From assembly GCA_024516155.1 (NCBI GenBank), contig JAJJXM010000018.1, positions 806,001 through 870,000 of the forward strand: a stretch of 64,000 nucleotides of DNA, in the 5' to 3' direction. The notes beneath the pieces are model-generated. The model did not search any database. It was not told the origin of the DNA and worked only from the letters and a program-made list of their open reading frames with translations. Below are positions 1-11,389 of this stretch, in pieces (the stretch's first letter is position 1; every line of letters starts with the position of its first letter). A program made the position numbers and the translations under genes. Source of the stretch: Pyronema omphalodes (lineage: Eukaryota > Ascomycota > Pezizomycetes > Pezizales > Pyronemataceae).

Positions 1-1234
1 AGGACTTGAGGCGTCACTGGAATGTTCTTGCTCATCGGTACTTGAGCTGCTGTTATCCATTTTGCCCTCAATCATTCGTAAATACCACAACAGCATTCTC
101 CTTTCCAGTGAATCCAGATGGCCGACGGCCCTCAATGCATCAAAGAGTCTATCTTGACCCTCATGTGCTCTCCGAATCTGTTCCACCTCCTTCAGACGTG
201 CTTCGTACTGTTCCCGTAAACTCTGTCCATGAGCCTCCAAGTGTTTTTGAGTCATTTCGAAAGCCTGGGCCATCTCCTGCAGCATCCGAATACTTCTCTC
301 CCAGCCTGATCTGTCGACAGGTATAGGTCTGGGTGATGGCGAATGTGGTTCGATGGGTGATTGTCTTGCCAGATCCGGAATTGCACTACTGGGGGTGAAT
401 GAAGTTGACGACGAAGCTTCATCAGGCAAGTGTGTCTGGTCGTCCAGATCTGCCCATGTCACGGCCATTCTAACTCGTGGGATTTCATCAGCAAACTGGA
501 TTCGTAAATTGCTTCTCAAAAAGGCTTTTAGGGATGTTGACGGTCACATACGGTGTTTCTGTCACAGTGTTTCTCCCTGAATATTGAGGTTGTGTCGGGA
601 TATCAAGAGGTCTACTGTATTCAGAAAGAGAGGGTTCTGAATTGACGGGGGTGACAGATCGAGAATTGGCCGGTGTCCATGGCCATTCAGTGTCTATACA
701 TTCGGACGTCTCTGGATTGACATGGTCGTCCATCTCAATGTACAAAGTTGTGCCATCAGTTCCCAAATCATCAGATGCGGCTGTATTCGCGTAGGTACCG
801 ACAGGAAAACTTGGAGTGATAGTATTGGGTCCAGTATGGTCGTCTAGCCAATGCTCTTCTTGGCGTGACAATACTCCAGCTGCCTCCATTCCAGTTCTTC
901 CACTAGCGGGACCTATCGGGATGATTTCTGTCTGATCGATCGCTGGTTCGAAGTCGTCTGACGTCTTTTGGATACTGTTGTCGCAAACAGGAGCCCCCGA
1001 TGGGATGTCTATGGCTGTTTCAAGGAGTTCCGGTAACTGACTCATGATATTTTCATTATACTGTTGTTGAGCGGGAGCGGCGGCCGTGTTTCCCAATTCT
1101 CCCGTGGGTCCATTCGAGGTTGTTGTTGCCTCCGCAATATCCACGATTCTGACTTCAGGACGCCGGGGGCTAACCAAGTAGTCATCAAATAAAGAAATGC
1201 GGGTCATTCTCGAAGGTGTGAAATAACGACGCAT
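1..1234 (-). CDS. Unrecognised protein, Ser/Thr/Pro-rich with C-terminal coiled-coil-like segment (3' end missing)
   Basis: The product is not recognised. The model is complement(join(<1..495, 548..1234)). The first exon opens at the ATG at 1234, and a second ATG at 1207 is an alternative start. It gives 229 residues rich in Ser, Thr, Pro, Asp and Glu, which looks disordered. That frame stops at 488, but a clean +1 frame runs from there to the left edge. A 52-bp intron at 496-547 (GTGACC donor, ATCCAG acceptor) joins the frames at a codon boundary. The donor is weak, so a real frameshift is possible. The second exon gives at least 165 more residues. These include a charged helical stretch (WERSIRMLQEMAQAFEMTQ and onwards) typical of a coiled coil. 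No catalytic motif is visible. The gene continues beyond position 1. That it is coding is fairly sure; its role is unknown. Confidence 0.6.
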
Positions 1235-4200
1235 CTTTAAAGGAGGGGCGATGTATCAAACGAAAGATCCGGGTCAGAAGAAAAGGAGAAGGTGATTCAG
1301 TGGTGATTTCTCGCTCGAGGGAACTGGGGTGAGGATCAGAAAACGAAGGAGGAATTGGGGGATATTTAATGGGGACTTGGTGGAGGTGAATGGTGGATGT
1401 GAAGCATGGACGGCTAGCCGCCCGACGCAGACTGCAACTGAAGCTATTACACGGCAAAAGAATGGTGCACGTATACACCACAGACCTAGTGGACGGCAGA
1501 GCGATCACGAGTTTGAGCATGAAGTATTAAGGATATATCAGAAACATCATCCCAGGTACAGTTGTAGATACATAATTCATGAACAGCAGAATCAACGCAG
1601 TTTTCACCCAACAATCAACAATCATATGCATTTTCATTCAGTCACATGATGGGCGGAGCATGTATATACCCAGCACTGTGGTCTGTCTTCGGCAAAATTT
1701 GGGTTCTTTGTGCGGGAACGAGCGGCAGGCATTGGCGCATAAAATTGGCCGAAAGTCAGCCCACTTCCTATATGCCGCCAACGGACTTTGACCGAAGCCG
1801 ATGGCGATACACGAGCATCTTCTGTACATGCCTCCATACCGTTCCATGCCACCCGTGGCTGAGAAATCCGCTGCCGAAAGCTCGCATGTGGCTTCCGCTC
1901 TTCTACTGCTGACCACACTCAATCCGGTATGAGGCCCTTGCTCTCCTCCCGCACCTCCACAGTCTTCAGCGCCGATGCAAACTTCCACCTTTCCCGTACA
2001 GTCCTCACTCGTCTTCTTTTGTGGAATGCTGACACAAGGAATATTTGTCAACAGGATCAGCAACCAAGGCGGAATGGGATGACCGAGTGATATTGGTGCG
2101 ATATGCATGCGCTTTGTGTCACTCGTTGTTGATGCGCAACAGGTAGCTTGCATCTCAAATAGTATTATCCTCTTCGTTGCAGGCTGTGCTCTAATAACAA
2201 TTAGGATGAAACGCTTGAATATACAATCATAAACTCGCAAAATATACTTTCACAAGATTCATATATGGCTCGGAAACCCATTCGCTGTTCCAATAAATAC
2301 AATCAAAGACAATCATATAGCCAGCACAACACGAAACCTTGACAGCAAGCTTTCGTCGCCCGTACCTTCCAGGCCTCAAGAAAACCCTATGGACTAGGAC
2401 ATGAATCATTCAAATGGTTGTGCCAATGACCTCATCTTTATTATTGAATCATTGGGTATTATCACCGCTATGTCAAGTGCTATTCAACTGGGTGGTCCGT
2501 CGTATCTCCAGGCAATAATTAAACACCTAAAAGAGTGGCCCTGAATTTCAGGGTTTGGCATGCCCTAGCCCTGCGTCCATAACAAACGGAAGGGAATAAT
2601 GAAAATGGTAGCAAAATTATTGTGCATGGTATCTGTCCAATATATATATCCTCAGGACGGGTACAAAGTACGAACTACTTTACGATACATACCACAAGAT
2701 CCAAGGCTGCGCCAATTATTCTATCAAAGCTCGATATGCAATGCTTGAATTCTACGCGAGCTGTTACATTTTGCTTGGACGGAAAGTCAGGAGTGGTGCC
2801 GATCAAACGTAACTGACACAATTTTGGAATTTCGAAAACAACGTCTGAAGAATTCAAGCACCAAATATGATGTCGGAAGTCGATATCTGGGTGAGGCTAG
2901 TATCTCCTTAGGCACAAAGCTATAGGATTTTAGAGAGACATAAAACACGCTTGAACTTGATTTATACCTCTCACAGCTCGCCAGGTATTAAGAATAATAG
3001 GAATATCTCGGCTAAGACTGTCGATATTGAACATCCTGATTCCTCAGCTCGATTGAGGAGCAGATTATAACACAGCAGACGAGTACGGTAAAGCAGCTAC
3101 CCATATCGTAGTAAAAAAGGGGAATATGGTAGCTCTACGTATGTTACGACTCAAAACCACATCGGTAGAACCTATAGATGCCTTAGGACCTGGGCCCCTG
3201 GATAATAATCAGTTTAAACCATATCAATCTAAGGGAAATATAGGGCCATAGTTGCGATTTTCATTTATCATGGCATAGAAACCAAAAACAAAGGAAGTAT
3301 TTATCGGATACATGACGCTTCATTGAGCGACCGAGCGTGAAAACGATAGGATTGTTTGGACATTGGCTCATGTGGGAGGAGATAAAGGCACAGAATTTTA
3401 CAGAATTAGCACCACTCCATGTTGACGCCAAACATGTAAATGAGGCTATTGCCAATGTTTTCTTAAAGAGGGGATGGGGAATTGAATGTTAGAATGTGCA
3501 GAATACCATAGACTGGTGTAGAGTAGATAATGCATTAAATGTCAGGGGAAATTTGGAAAAAAACCTAATTCAGGGTGAGTATGATTTCCACCAGAGTGGA
3601 TGATACACATATAACGGAAGACAATTCTAAGAGATCATCCATAGAAATCTAGTGTAATAAAGTTGGTCTACTATCTGTACTGTCATTTCTTTGCAAGTTA
3701 TTTGTAAAATCCACTGGTAACGATACGTAACCCCATTCAGCGGTGGAATTGTCTTTGTCTTGCCAGCAAACTTCTCATGACGGTCCGATGGGGCGGATGA
3801 CAAGCCGCGGTCAATCTAGTTGTGTTCCTGCGCTAACGGGCAGCGAAATTTTGCCGTTTAACCTATGTCTTGACTAAGCAAAAGCTTTGACAGAACTTGG
3901 CCAGAAAAGAGTGGTATCTACTTGGTGTTGTAGCGCAATGAGATGATGATAGGGTGAGGTAAAAGGAGGGTCGGAGATATACAATTGCATTAATTTCAAT
4001 ATAGCACGTGCTATAGCACGTGCTATAGCACGTGCTATAGCACAGCTAACTGTTAATTTTGCATCGCTAAGGAGTAGACGATGCGCTCGCATTATGGATA
4101 GTGATATTCTGTGCCCGAACGCGATAGTCGAATAGTAGCGATAGTCACGTACTTGAGTTCGAGTTTCGTCATGCCATAATAAACATGTATTATTCTTTCT

Positions 4201-6628
4201 AAAGATACAGAGATCAATGGATAGAAGAGTACCATAATTGAGGCTCGAAGTTAAGGCCGAGCTTCGCTTCTAATAATCCTGAGACTAGGGCCATTCTACT
4301 CATTTTAAAACAGGACTTTGCACTGGCAAGATCGCGGAGCTGTAATAGTTAAAAATTTCTGCGCGAAGAAAACAATCTGCTAAATCGTTTCGGCGTGTAC
4401 AGAGTTCAACCATGGCGACAAGAACCTGGATCCATCGTACTAGATCACGCTTCGCTACTCGGACAGCGGGCCACGGTACATAGCTGTCGAGCAAACAGCT
4501 CGTACACGCACTCCTCAACTCCACGTCACCGCACAACCTCCGCATTCGCTTCTTTCTCGCTACAGCTTTCACAGAACCTCACCATGTTTTCATTTACGGA
4601 ACTAATTTTCAATTAGGGTCTTGATGCAATGGCCCTAATAGAAACCGGAGCTATGACCTCGTCCGAAGCTCTGAGAGCAGCGATAAGCAGAAGTGCGGCC
4701 AATGTTGTCTCAGACAATCAACCCTTCGGATCTCAAAATAGTACCGGATTAGCGAGCTGCCAGTGCACTGTGATAGCTCCTACACAAAAGTCCCGAGCAG
4801 CCATATTTTAAACATGGATGGCCTACACCGACAGAATCTGGAGACCAATATCCGGGATGCCGAATGTCTCCTAATTGTCGGAAACTTGACCGCAGATTCA
4901 GGAGTCGGAGATGAAAACGATCGAAATTTCACCGATACGTACGCTGGAGTAAACAACGCACTAGATCATCAAGGACAGTCATTCAATTTTAAGGAGCATT
5001 ACGCATAGCTAATGTCCTATCGTTTAATGGTGCCAATAGTTTAAAACTTACCATGGGTCGAAGATACCACTAGGACCACGATATGCTCGAGCTTCAACTA
5101 GGCCGGCGGGATTCAGAATTCTCCCAAGCAGGTACTATCATATCCGGAGATATGCCTAGCGGACGTCCTTTTCCGGAACGGCAACTACCTGTACAACTGG
5201 ATTATACAACCCGCGCAGCTCCGTCTTCTAAAAGGCTCCCGTCTCTACCCCGAATTGAACATATAGAATACCTCCTGAGTATCGTTACAAACAAGATACG
5301 TAAATAGCCCGAATCCGACAACTGGGTGAGACCTTGTTCGAGGTATCAGAGGACAACGTGGAAAAAAACAGGCCTTAGGGTTCGATATGGATAACTGCAC
5401 GGTCTACGGTAAGACCGCCCAGGGACTGTAGACTTTCTCGATTCGGACGCTTGATCCACTGGAGATCCCGAAAACTGAGACCTATGAACTTAAAAATAGT
5501 CATGGTGGTAAAGGCGGTAACTTTGAGTTGGTCCTACGGTTGGCGCGGTTAGTGCGGACAAGATGATGCAAATCAAGGAATCCCGAGTGATGCGGAGTGG
5601 CTTTCCGGCCCTCTTTCAGGAGCACGGCACTTGTCCAACCCCTAGGACAAATCATAGGCGAAAACCGCTATGGTGCACCATGATGTTCTAAGGATTTCAG
5701 GCGGTTCTAGGTCGTCTTGGACCCGGACCTGGACTAAATTCTGCCGAGGGTTGACAATTTTCAGGTTTCTCCACATCTTTATCTGATCACCTGGCTAACA
5801 TCAGTGAGACAATAATTCCTGCAAATGCTTACGGAAATACTACTAGATATGCGTTGAAAGAGGATAGAACTCGAAGAAATCTGGCATGTGCTGCGGGAAC
5901 TATCAAGCGAGTCCCCCGACATCTTTGGGCCAGTTCAGTGTACGCATGTGCGGATCTAACGACGCGACCGAGGACCGATCAATCGAGTTACTCTAAAAGG
6001 ACTTTTGCGTATTTTATATTGTTCTCATGAATGTGGTTCCAGCTCCGTACAATGATTTCGTGAATGTCGAGATTGCGGGGCGTCGACGTGCCCCGCCAAG
6101 CAAAATTTTCGCAGCGGGCCGGGAAACGGCAAGCAACGTTCTGCTAAAACCTCTGCCAGGTTCATGTGTGTTTAGGGCACAGGGTTGCTTCAACTTCGCT
6201 TGATGTTCTCCACCGCGAGATAACGATCGATTGTGAAACAAATCTTCAGCCTCAGCGAAGATGAGAAGAAAAGTTGCCCACGAAGCAGACTTGGGACATT
6301 GTAACGACGGTACTGACATATCATATCGCACGGAAAGCATCGAAGGATAGCGATATGGCCCTGCAAAGAACAACTCGCATGCTCTTTGACTAATACGGGA
6401 AAGAAGAAATAAAGATGAGTGATCATATATGTCTTGATCACTACTTCTCACTAACTAAAGACAATGTAGATTAATACAACAGTTTTTGAAGCTCTCTCGA
6501 AAAAGCAAACCAAACACCCGCAATACGAAGAAACAATAAAGCAGCATCTACGCGTATAATACATCTAAAGCCCTACCTCTCTCATGTATCACCGACCCCT
6601 CCAAGTTTCCTGAGACTTGCTAGAGACA
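1235..6628. other. Intergenic region, no convincing gene
   Basis: This stretch holds only short, unrelated ORFs of mostly 60-90 codons, with no recognisable domain and no splice pattern that joins them. Three neighbouring plus-strand ORFs at 4629-4811, 4763-5008 and 5083-5307 have a fairly coding-like composition. They could be remains of a decayed gene, but I recognise nothing in them. A 145-codon minus ORF at 6014-6451 is also unrecognised. The one clear structure is the palindromic array at 4001-4043, listed separately. Confidence 0.5.
4001..4043. repeat. 12-bp palindromic tandem array with three CACGTG cores
   Basis: The unit ATAGCACGTGCT is repeated about 3.6 times without error. Each unit is centred on CACGTG, and the whole array is self-complementary, so it could form a cruciform or hairpin. 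CACGTG is the E-box core bound by fungal bHLH factors of the Cbf1 type. That these copies are bound is inference. No gene start is close: the nearest supported genes are at 1234 and 6629. Confidence 0.85.
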
Positions 6629-7642
6629 TCAGTTCAACGGAAGACCTAGCGCTTCACGCAACAACTGGATCACCTCTTCATTTTCAGCAAAGCTGTGTTC
6701 CGCCATCTCAAGTGGTGACTTGCCATCCATGTTCTTGGTATCTGGGTTCGCACCATGCGCCAGTAGTAACCTCACGCTTTCAGCGTTCCCCCGAAAAGCA
6801 GCAAGACTCAACGTCGATTCTCCCATCATATTAAAAAGATTTGCATCCGCACCATGGTCGAGCAACACCCGGAGAATCTCGATGTAGCCTCCCTCCGCTG
6901 CAATCATCAACGCAGTATCGTCATCTTCCGTAATCATGTCGATAGTTCTCTGCACCCTCTCAAACTCCAAGAGCGTCTTGACTGTTTGTAGACGGTTACA
7001 ATAAACTGCCAGATGTAGCGGGGTGAGATGGCCGTAGTCGTACTCCTCTGCCTTCGCACCACACATCAACAATAACCGGACCATTTCAGAATCTCCATAT
7101 TGGCTGGCGTAATGCAATGCGCTTTTGTAATTATCGTCTACCGCATCAAAGTCGACACCGCGGATTAACAATAGTCGGGCAATTTCGAAACGACGTTCTT
7201 TTTCTGGAGATGTGAACGGCGCAGCTTTGCGAATGCCGTCATCATGCTCGAAATCGTTCCATCGGAAAATTCGGAGGATGCATTCGCGTTCGGCGCGCAC
7301 TGCGGCTATCAATGCGGTTTCGTCTCCTGCTTTTAAAGCAAAGGAAACTAAATCGGTTGGTAGAGGAAGAGGATTGTTAAAAGGGCTGGCGTTGTCGGCG
7401 TAGTCGAGCAAGAAGCGGACGAGGTTAAGATTCCCATTGAGAGCGGCTTGGTGCAAGGCACGCCCGGCTTCATTTCTGATTTCTTTCTCTTTCAAAAGGC
7501 GTTGGTAAAGGTAGTCGGGAAGAACTCGGTGCAGAAGCTTGTTGACGTGGTATAAACTGTAGATACAGTTTGGTTCCAGGTGGTCTGCGATTTGAAAGAA
7601 GAGCTCGATGGGTAGCGAAGTTATTGGAGCGCGCTGTGACAT
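6629..7642 (-). CDS. F-box-like ankyrin-repeat protein
   Basis: This is a single-exon gene of 337 residues. The N-terminus (residues about 5-45, ITSLPIELFFQIADHLEP) has the Leu-Pro-x-Glu-Leu and hydrophobic pattern of an F-box. From about residue 58 to the end it carries ankyrin repeats. The best are near residues 170-325, with cores such as SALHYASQYGD, TPLHLAVYC and TALMIAAEGGY, and LLLxxGA or LLDHGADAN endings. Fungal proteins of this build are often substrate adaptors of SCF ubiquitin ligases or other protein-binding scaffolds. The specific partner here cannot be told. The start is the first ATG of the frame and begins directly before the F-box. No intron, signal peptide or membrane segment is seen. 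It stands alone, with gaps of 5 kb downstream and over 2.5 kb upstream. Confidence 0.85.
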   Translation of the reverse strand: MSQRAPITSLPIELFFQIADHLEPNCIYSLYHVNKLLHRVLPDYLYQRLLKEKEIRNEAGRALHQAALNGNLNLVRFLLDYADNASPFNNPLPLPTDLVSFALKAGDETALIAAVRAERECILRIFRWNDFEHDDGIRKAAPFTSPEKERRFEIARLLLIRGVDFDAVDDNYKSALHYASQYGDSEMVRLLLMCGAKAEEYDYGHLTPLHLAVYCNRLQTVKTLLEFERVQRTIDMITEDDDTALMIAAEGGYIEILRVLLDHGADANLFNMMGESTLSLAAFRGNAESVRLLLAHGANPDTKNMDGKSPLEMAEHSFAENEEVIQLLREALGLPLN

Positions 7643-10357
7643 GGTGGGTGTGTAACAGGAATTTTGCGTCTAGCGAGCTAGGGATCCCCAATTGCCGGCG
7701 GCTCGGAGTTGATTAAGTAGTAGTAGGTGAAGAAGTAGTTGGGTTATGAATCCTCACCGCTTCTATGGGGAAGTTCTGATCCAAAGGTAAGATATCCCCC
7801 GTCGACTGTGAGAAAGCATACTGTGTTAACCAAGCAGCATAAAAGATTTGCACAGCCAGCGCTTTTTGCTTTCTCACAGGGCGACTGCGTTGAGAAAATC
7901 AAAAAAAAATGCGCGGCGCGCTGGTGCCTTTAGTACTCTAGCTACGGAGCGTGCAACTTATGCGCCGTGAACATACCGACAGCTTGGGCTCGAGGGCTTC
8001 CGATAACTACCCCCTCCCCTCCCCCTTCCACACACCGACCAGCATGCTCGAAGAGGGGTTGAATTATTTCTAACGGACCAAACGGGAGCCGCACTTAACG
8101 ACAATGGAAACACTGAACGGGAACTGTTGCATCATACTGCGTCGACATTTAACTCCGGGAGTGGTAATTGGATGCTGATGCTAGTGGGGGCTGCCCAATC
8201 AAGGGACCTTGAGACGTCCCAATCACTGCCGAGCTTGCAAAGAGGGGGAAAGATCACTTTTACGCCGACATGAAAGAGGAGGGGCAGTTGTGGACGTCTG
8301 GAAGCGTTGATAATCTGATACGACGATAAACCGAGACAGAGTATTCCACAACCCAGAGAGGATTTGAAGCTTGTTGAAGACCAGTCAAAGCCAGTCAAAT
8401 CTCATTAACCACAGAAGCATAATTTCACATTAGCCAGGTAAACATACAAACGGCGAGAAGCGAAGCGTAAAGTACTATACATGAAGCTCTCATAACCCCA
8501 GTTACCTGCCAATTTCAATCTCTTTTAGCCTCAACCATGTAGTTTATCTCCGAGCTCAGCGCGTCTAGTTAAAATTCCTGAGCACGAGCTAGAGTCAACT
8601 GTTAAGAGCTACTGATCTAAACTTCCCGCACCAAAGAAATATTTGGTTTGCTTTGCCCGGAGGTTGTCTGTGCGGTCACCCCGGCTTAAGCCATGTTGTA
8701 ACCATGGTAGACATGAAAGCCCGTGGGTAACAAGCACAAAGTAACTGCGAAGCCCCTAAAGCTTGGTTACGCCGGGTATCCGTGTATCTGAGTCCTCAAA
8801 ATCCCGATTTGAAGAAGCGGGGAGTGGGGATAATCGATTCAGCCATGCATCAGCACTCCGCACGGGGCCAACACACACGCCGCAAAAGCGCACCACCGAC
8901 GTAACTCGACATAATAATCCCATGCGCACCGTGCGGAGACGTATGTAACGTTAACCGCGGGTAGCTAGCTAGCTAAGATAGATACTTAGGTGATAGCAGT
9001 TTATTTCAAAATTAAACGGAACGAAAGTGGGACAAGGAACCTAAAGTAGAGGAACCTAGGGAGTCCAGGGGAGCCCAGAAGAGCCTGATGATACCAGGGA
9101 AGTTGTAAAATGGCTTTTAATATCGTAAAATTTACCCCAAATCGGAGGACTTAGTCACAGCTATTCTAGACTAGTCTCCAGCCACCCGATACAATGGATG
9201 GTTGTGCATTGAATTGCTAGCAAATGACAAAAAGATCCAGCGGGAAAACAAATGCATGACGCTCTAACTTACTCATCTCTAACATCGTCATTTCATCTCG
9301 ACAGCTCTTAGATTCGGCCAGCTGAAATAAAGTAAAATAATCTAGAACGGAACAGACATGTTGACAACTCAGCTAGAACGGAGTTAGAGTAGAGTAGATG
9401 TAGATTACTCTTTAGTTCTAGCATCTTATGTCACTCGAAACACAAATATGCCCGCAACTCTAAGCAAACGTCAGAGATGTTCCGGATGTTCGCTTATGAG
9501 CTAATAAACGCCAATTGAAACGTCATGAACCCTAATGCTGGGATTCTGATAGCATAACCACATCACTCACGATAAATACGAACAATAGCAGGCTCTTCTA
9601 ACATCCCATAATCACCCCACAATGACCTATGTCTTTCCCCCGCCTTTTCCCCTCAAGCTCCACTCGTCTATGTCAGCACGTTTGCACAACAGTTGCCACC
9701 GCCCGCTGCAAACGGACCCTCCTAAACCGACCGCAGATGCGACGACAGGCTCCCCGGGCGGACCTGCGGAGTTGACTGGAGTGCGGTACAATATGGTATG
9801 GTAGCCAATGCAACTGTACTCTGACTATCGAATGGTCTTGTCTGGAATAGTAGCTAATACTAATACTCTATTCTAGTTACTGGAGATTCCTTAGGGAGAC
9901 AGAACACGTGAGGAGATGCGGTCGATCATTTCGTACAGAGATTTCCCTGCATGATACTTTTCCGACTCACCCCGCACTTACGCACGGGGGCAACAAAGGT
10001 ATCTTGGCAACTCCGTTGTACGAGGTGGAGGTAATACCGACGCGAGCGAACAAATCGAGATCAATAAGATGCCCGGGTTAAACGCAGTCCAACGCAGCTC
10101 CACAAAGTTCAACATAATGGATCGTCAGACAAAAAAGCTCGGGTATGGGAGCTCCGAAGGCTTGAAGCATAAAAGAAGAATAAGTAAAATATGAAGATTT
10201 GCTCTTTTTTTCATGATCAGAGGCTTAAGCTTGGTTTCAAATTGGCTTCACCAGCGGAAGTGTAACAATTAGAACCGGTGGTTGAACAAATACAAATGGA
10301 TAGGTTTAAAATGCCAGATATAAAAAGGCTCCGTTAATGAATGAAAGTATTACAACT
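7643..10357. other. Intergenic region, no gene seen
   Basis: Only short ORFs of 60-90 codons without recognisable features occur here. A C-rich stretch near 8011-8030 and a GCTA tract near 8962-8975 are the only simple repeats noticed. The first few hundred bases presumably hold the promoter of the F-box/ankyrin gene, but no specific site could be assigned. Confidence 0.5.
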
Positions 10358-10567
10358 TTAGAAAATCCTCTCCGCTTCCACTTCCAAATCACGATCTTCA
10401 TCAAGATACCATGAAAAATCAAAATCCGGCCCGGCCCTTTGCAACATTCGAACTATTCGCAGCATCTCACAACATTTCGCACGCAGATTTGCCTCGACTT
10501 TCGCATCACTTCGCAGGCCTTTCGCTAGTTGTAACCCCGACCGCGCCCAATCCCGCCGGCGAACCAT
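10358..10567 (-). CDS. Possible small protein or gene fragment, 69 residues
   Basis: This short frame runs from the ATG at 10567 to a TAA at 10358. It has a coding-like, charged composition with helical heptad-like spacing (Leu/Ala with Arg/Lys/Glu) and an acidic C-terminus (DEDRDLEVEAERIF). It is more GC-rich than the surrounding AT-rich DNA. No family is recognised. It could be a small real gene, the last exon of a longer gene, or a relic. The opposite strand carries an 80-codon ORF over the same bases (10411-10653) that looks less protein-like. Support is weak because length alone allows a chance ORF. Confidence 0.3.
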   Translation of the reverse strand: MVRRRDWARSGLQLAKGLRSDAKVEANLRAKCCEMLRIVRMLQRAGPDFDFSWYLDEDRDLEVEAERIF

Positions 10568-11155
10568 GCCTCACGCTTCCTTCACCGACTCTCTCTCTTT
10601 CTCTCTTCGATCAATCAATGATCCCCTTTCCATATGGTTATGGTGCACCATAGTTTGAGTGGGTATATAGAATACAACCAGACCAGTCAAGAATCCATCC
10701 ATCATCCATGAAGCAGCATCCATATCCCGACTCTATTCAAGCACCACCACCACCACTACCACCCCGGACCCATCCATTTTGCCAACGGAACAACCACAAC
10801 CACAACCACCTATGTATGTAGTGGGGTAGCCAGACGAAGACTTCTCAGGCAAGCCAGCAGCGGCCAATTTCGGCCGCACCAAAGAGAACTTACTTGACCG
10901 GCACACAATGGACGATAGGGCATATCGTATGTACCTCGCAAGTAGTCTCATGACCATTTGCATCCCTTGCGAGCTTCTGGAAGCCTGCGTTATCCTGTGG
11001 GAGATGGAAAGTTCATGCCGTCATACCGGAGCTTTTTAAAACCTTTCGCATCAAAAGCTAGAACTAGAAACATCGTGATCGACGATTTTAAGGATCGGGG
11101 GTCTAGAAGCCGATATGTAAACTGGGGGGGAAATTGCACTTAACTGCAAATGCAT

Positions 11156-11161
<6 letters not shown>

Positions 11162-11194
<33 letters not shown>
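11162..11194. repeat. Poly-T tract of about 33 bases
   Basis: An uninterrupted T run in intergenic DNA. It could be the poly-A tail relic of a retroposed sequence on the minus strand or simple slippage. No retroposon body could be recognised next to it. Confidence 0.9.
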
Positions 11195-11196
<2 letters not shown>

Positions 11197-11389
11197 CTTT
11201 TAATGTGCGTTTGGTGAAGTGGTTCTAGAAACATTGACCTGTTGATGATGGAGACGTCGGTCGGATAATGTATGCGGTTGATTGGGTATACATAGGAAGA
11301 TAACTGCATCGTGAAAGTCCGGATAATTCATATACAGGGAATTGGTTGTTTTGGCTTTTTATGTCACTTTGAGTGGAGCTCCGCGACGG

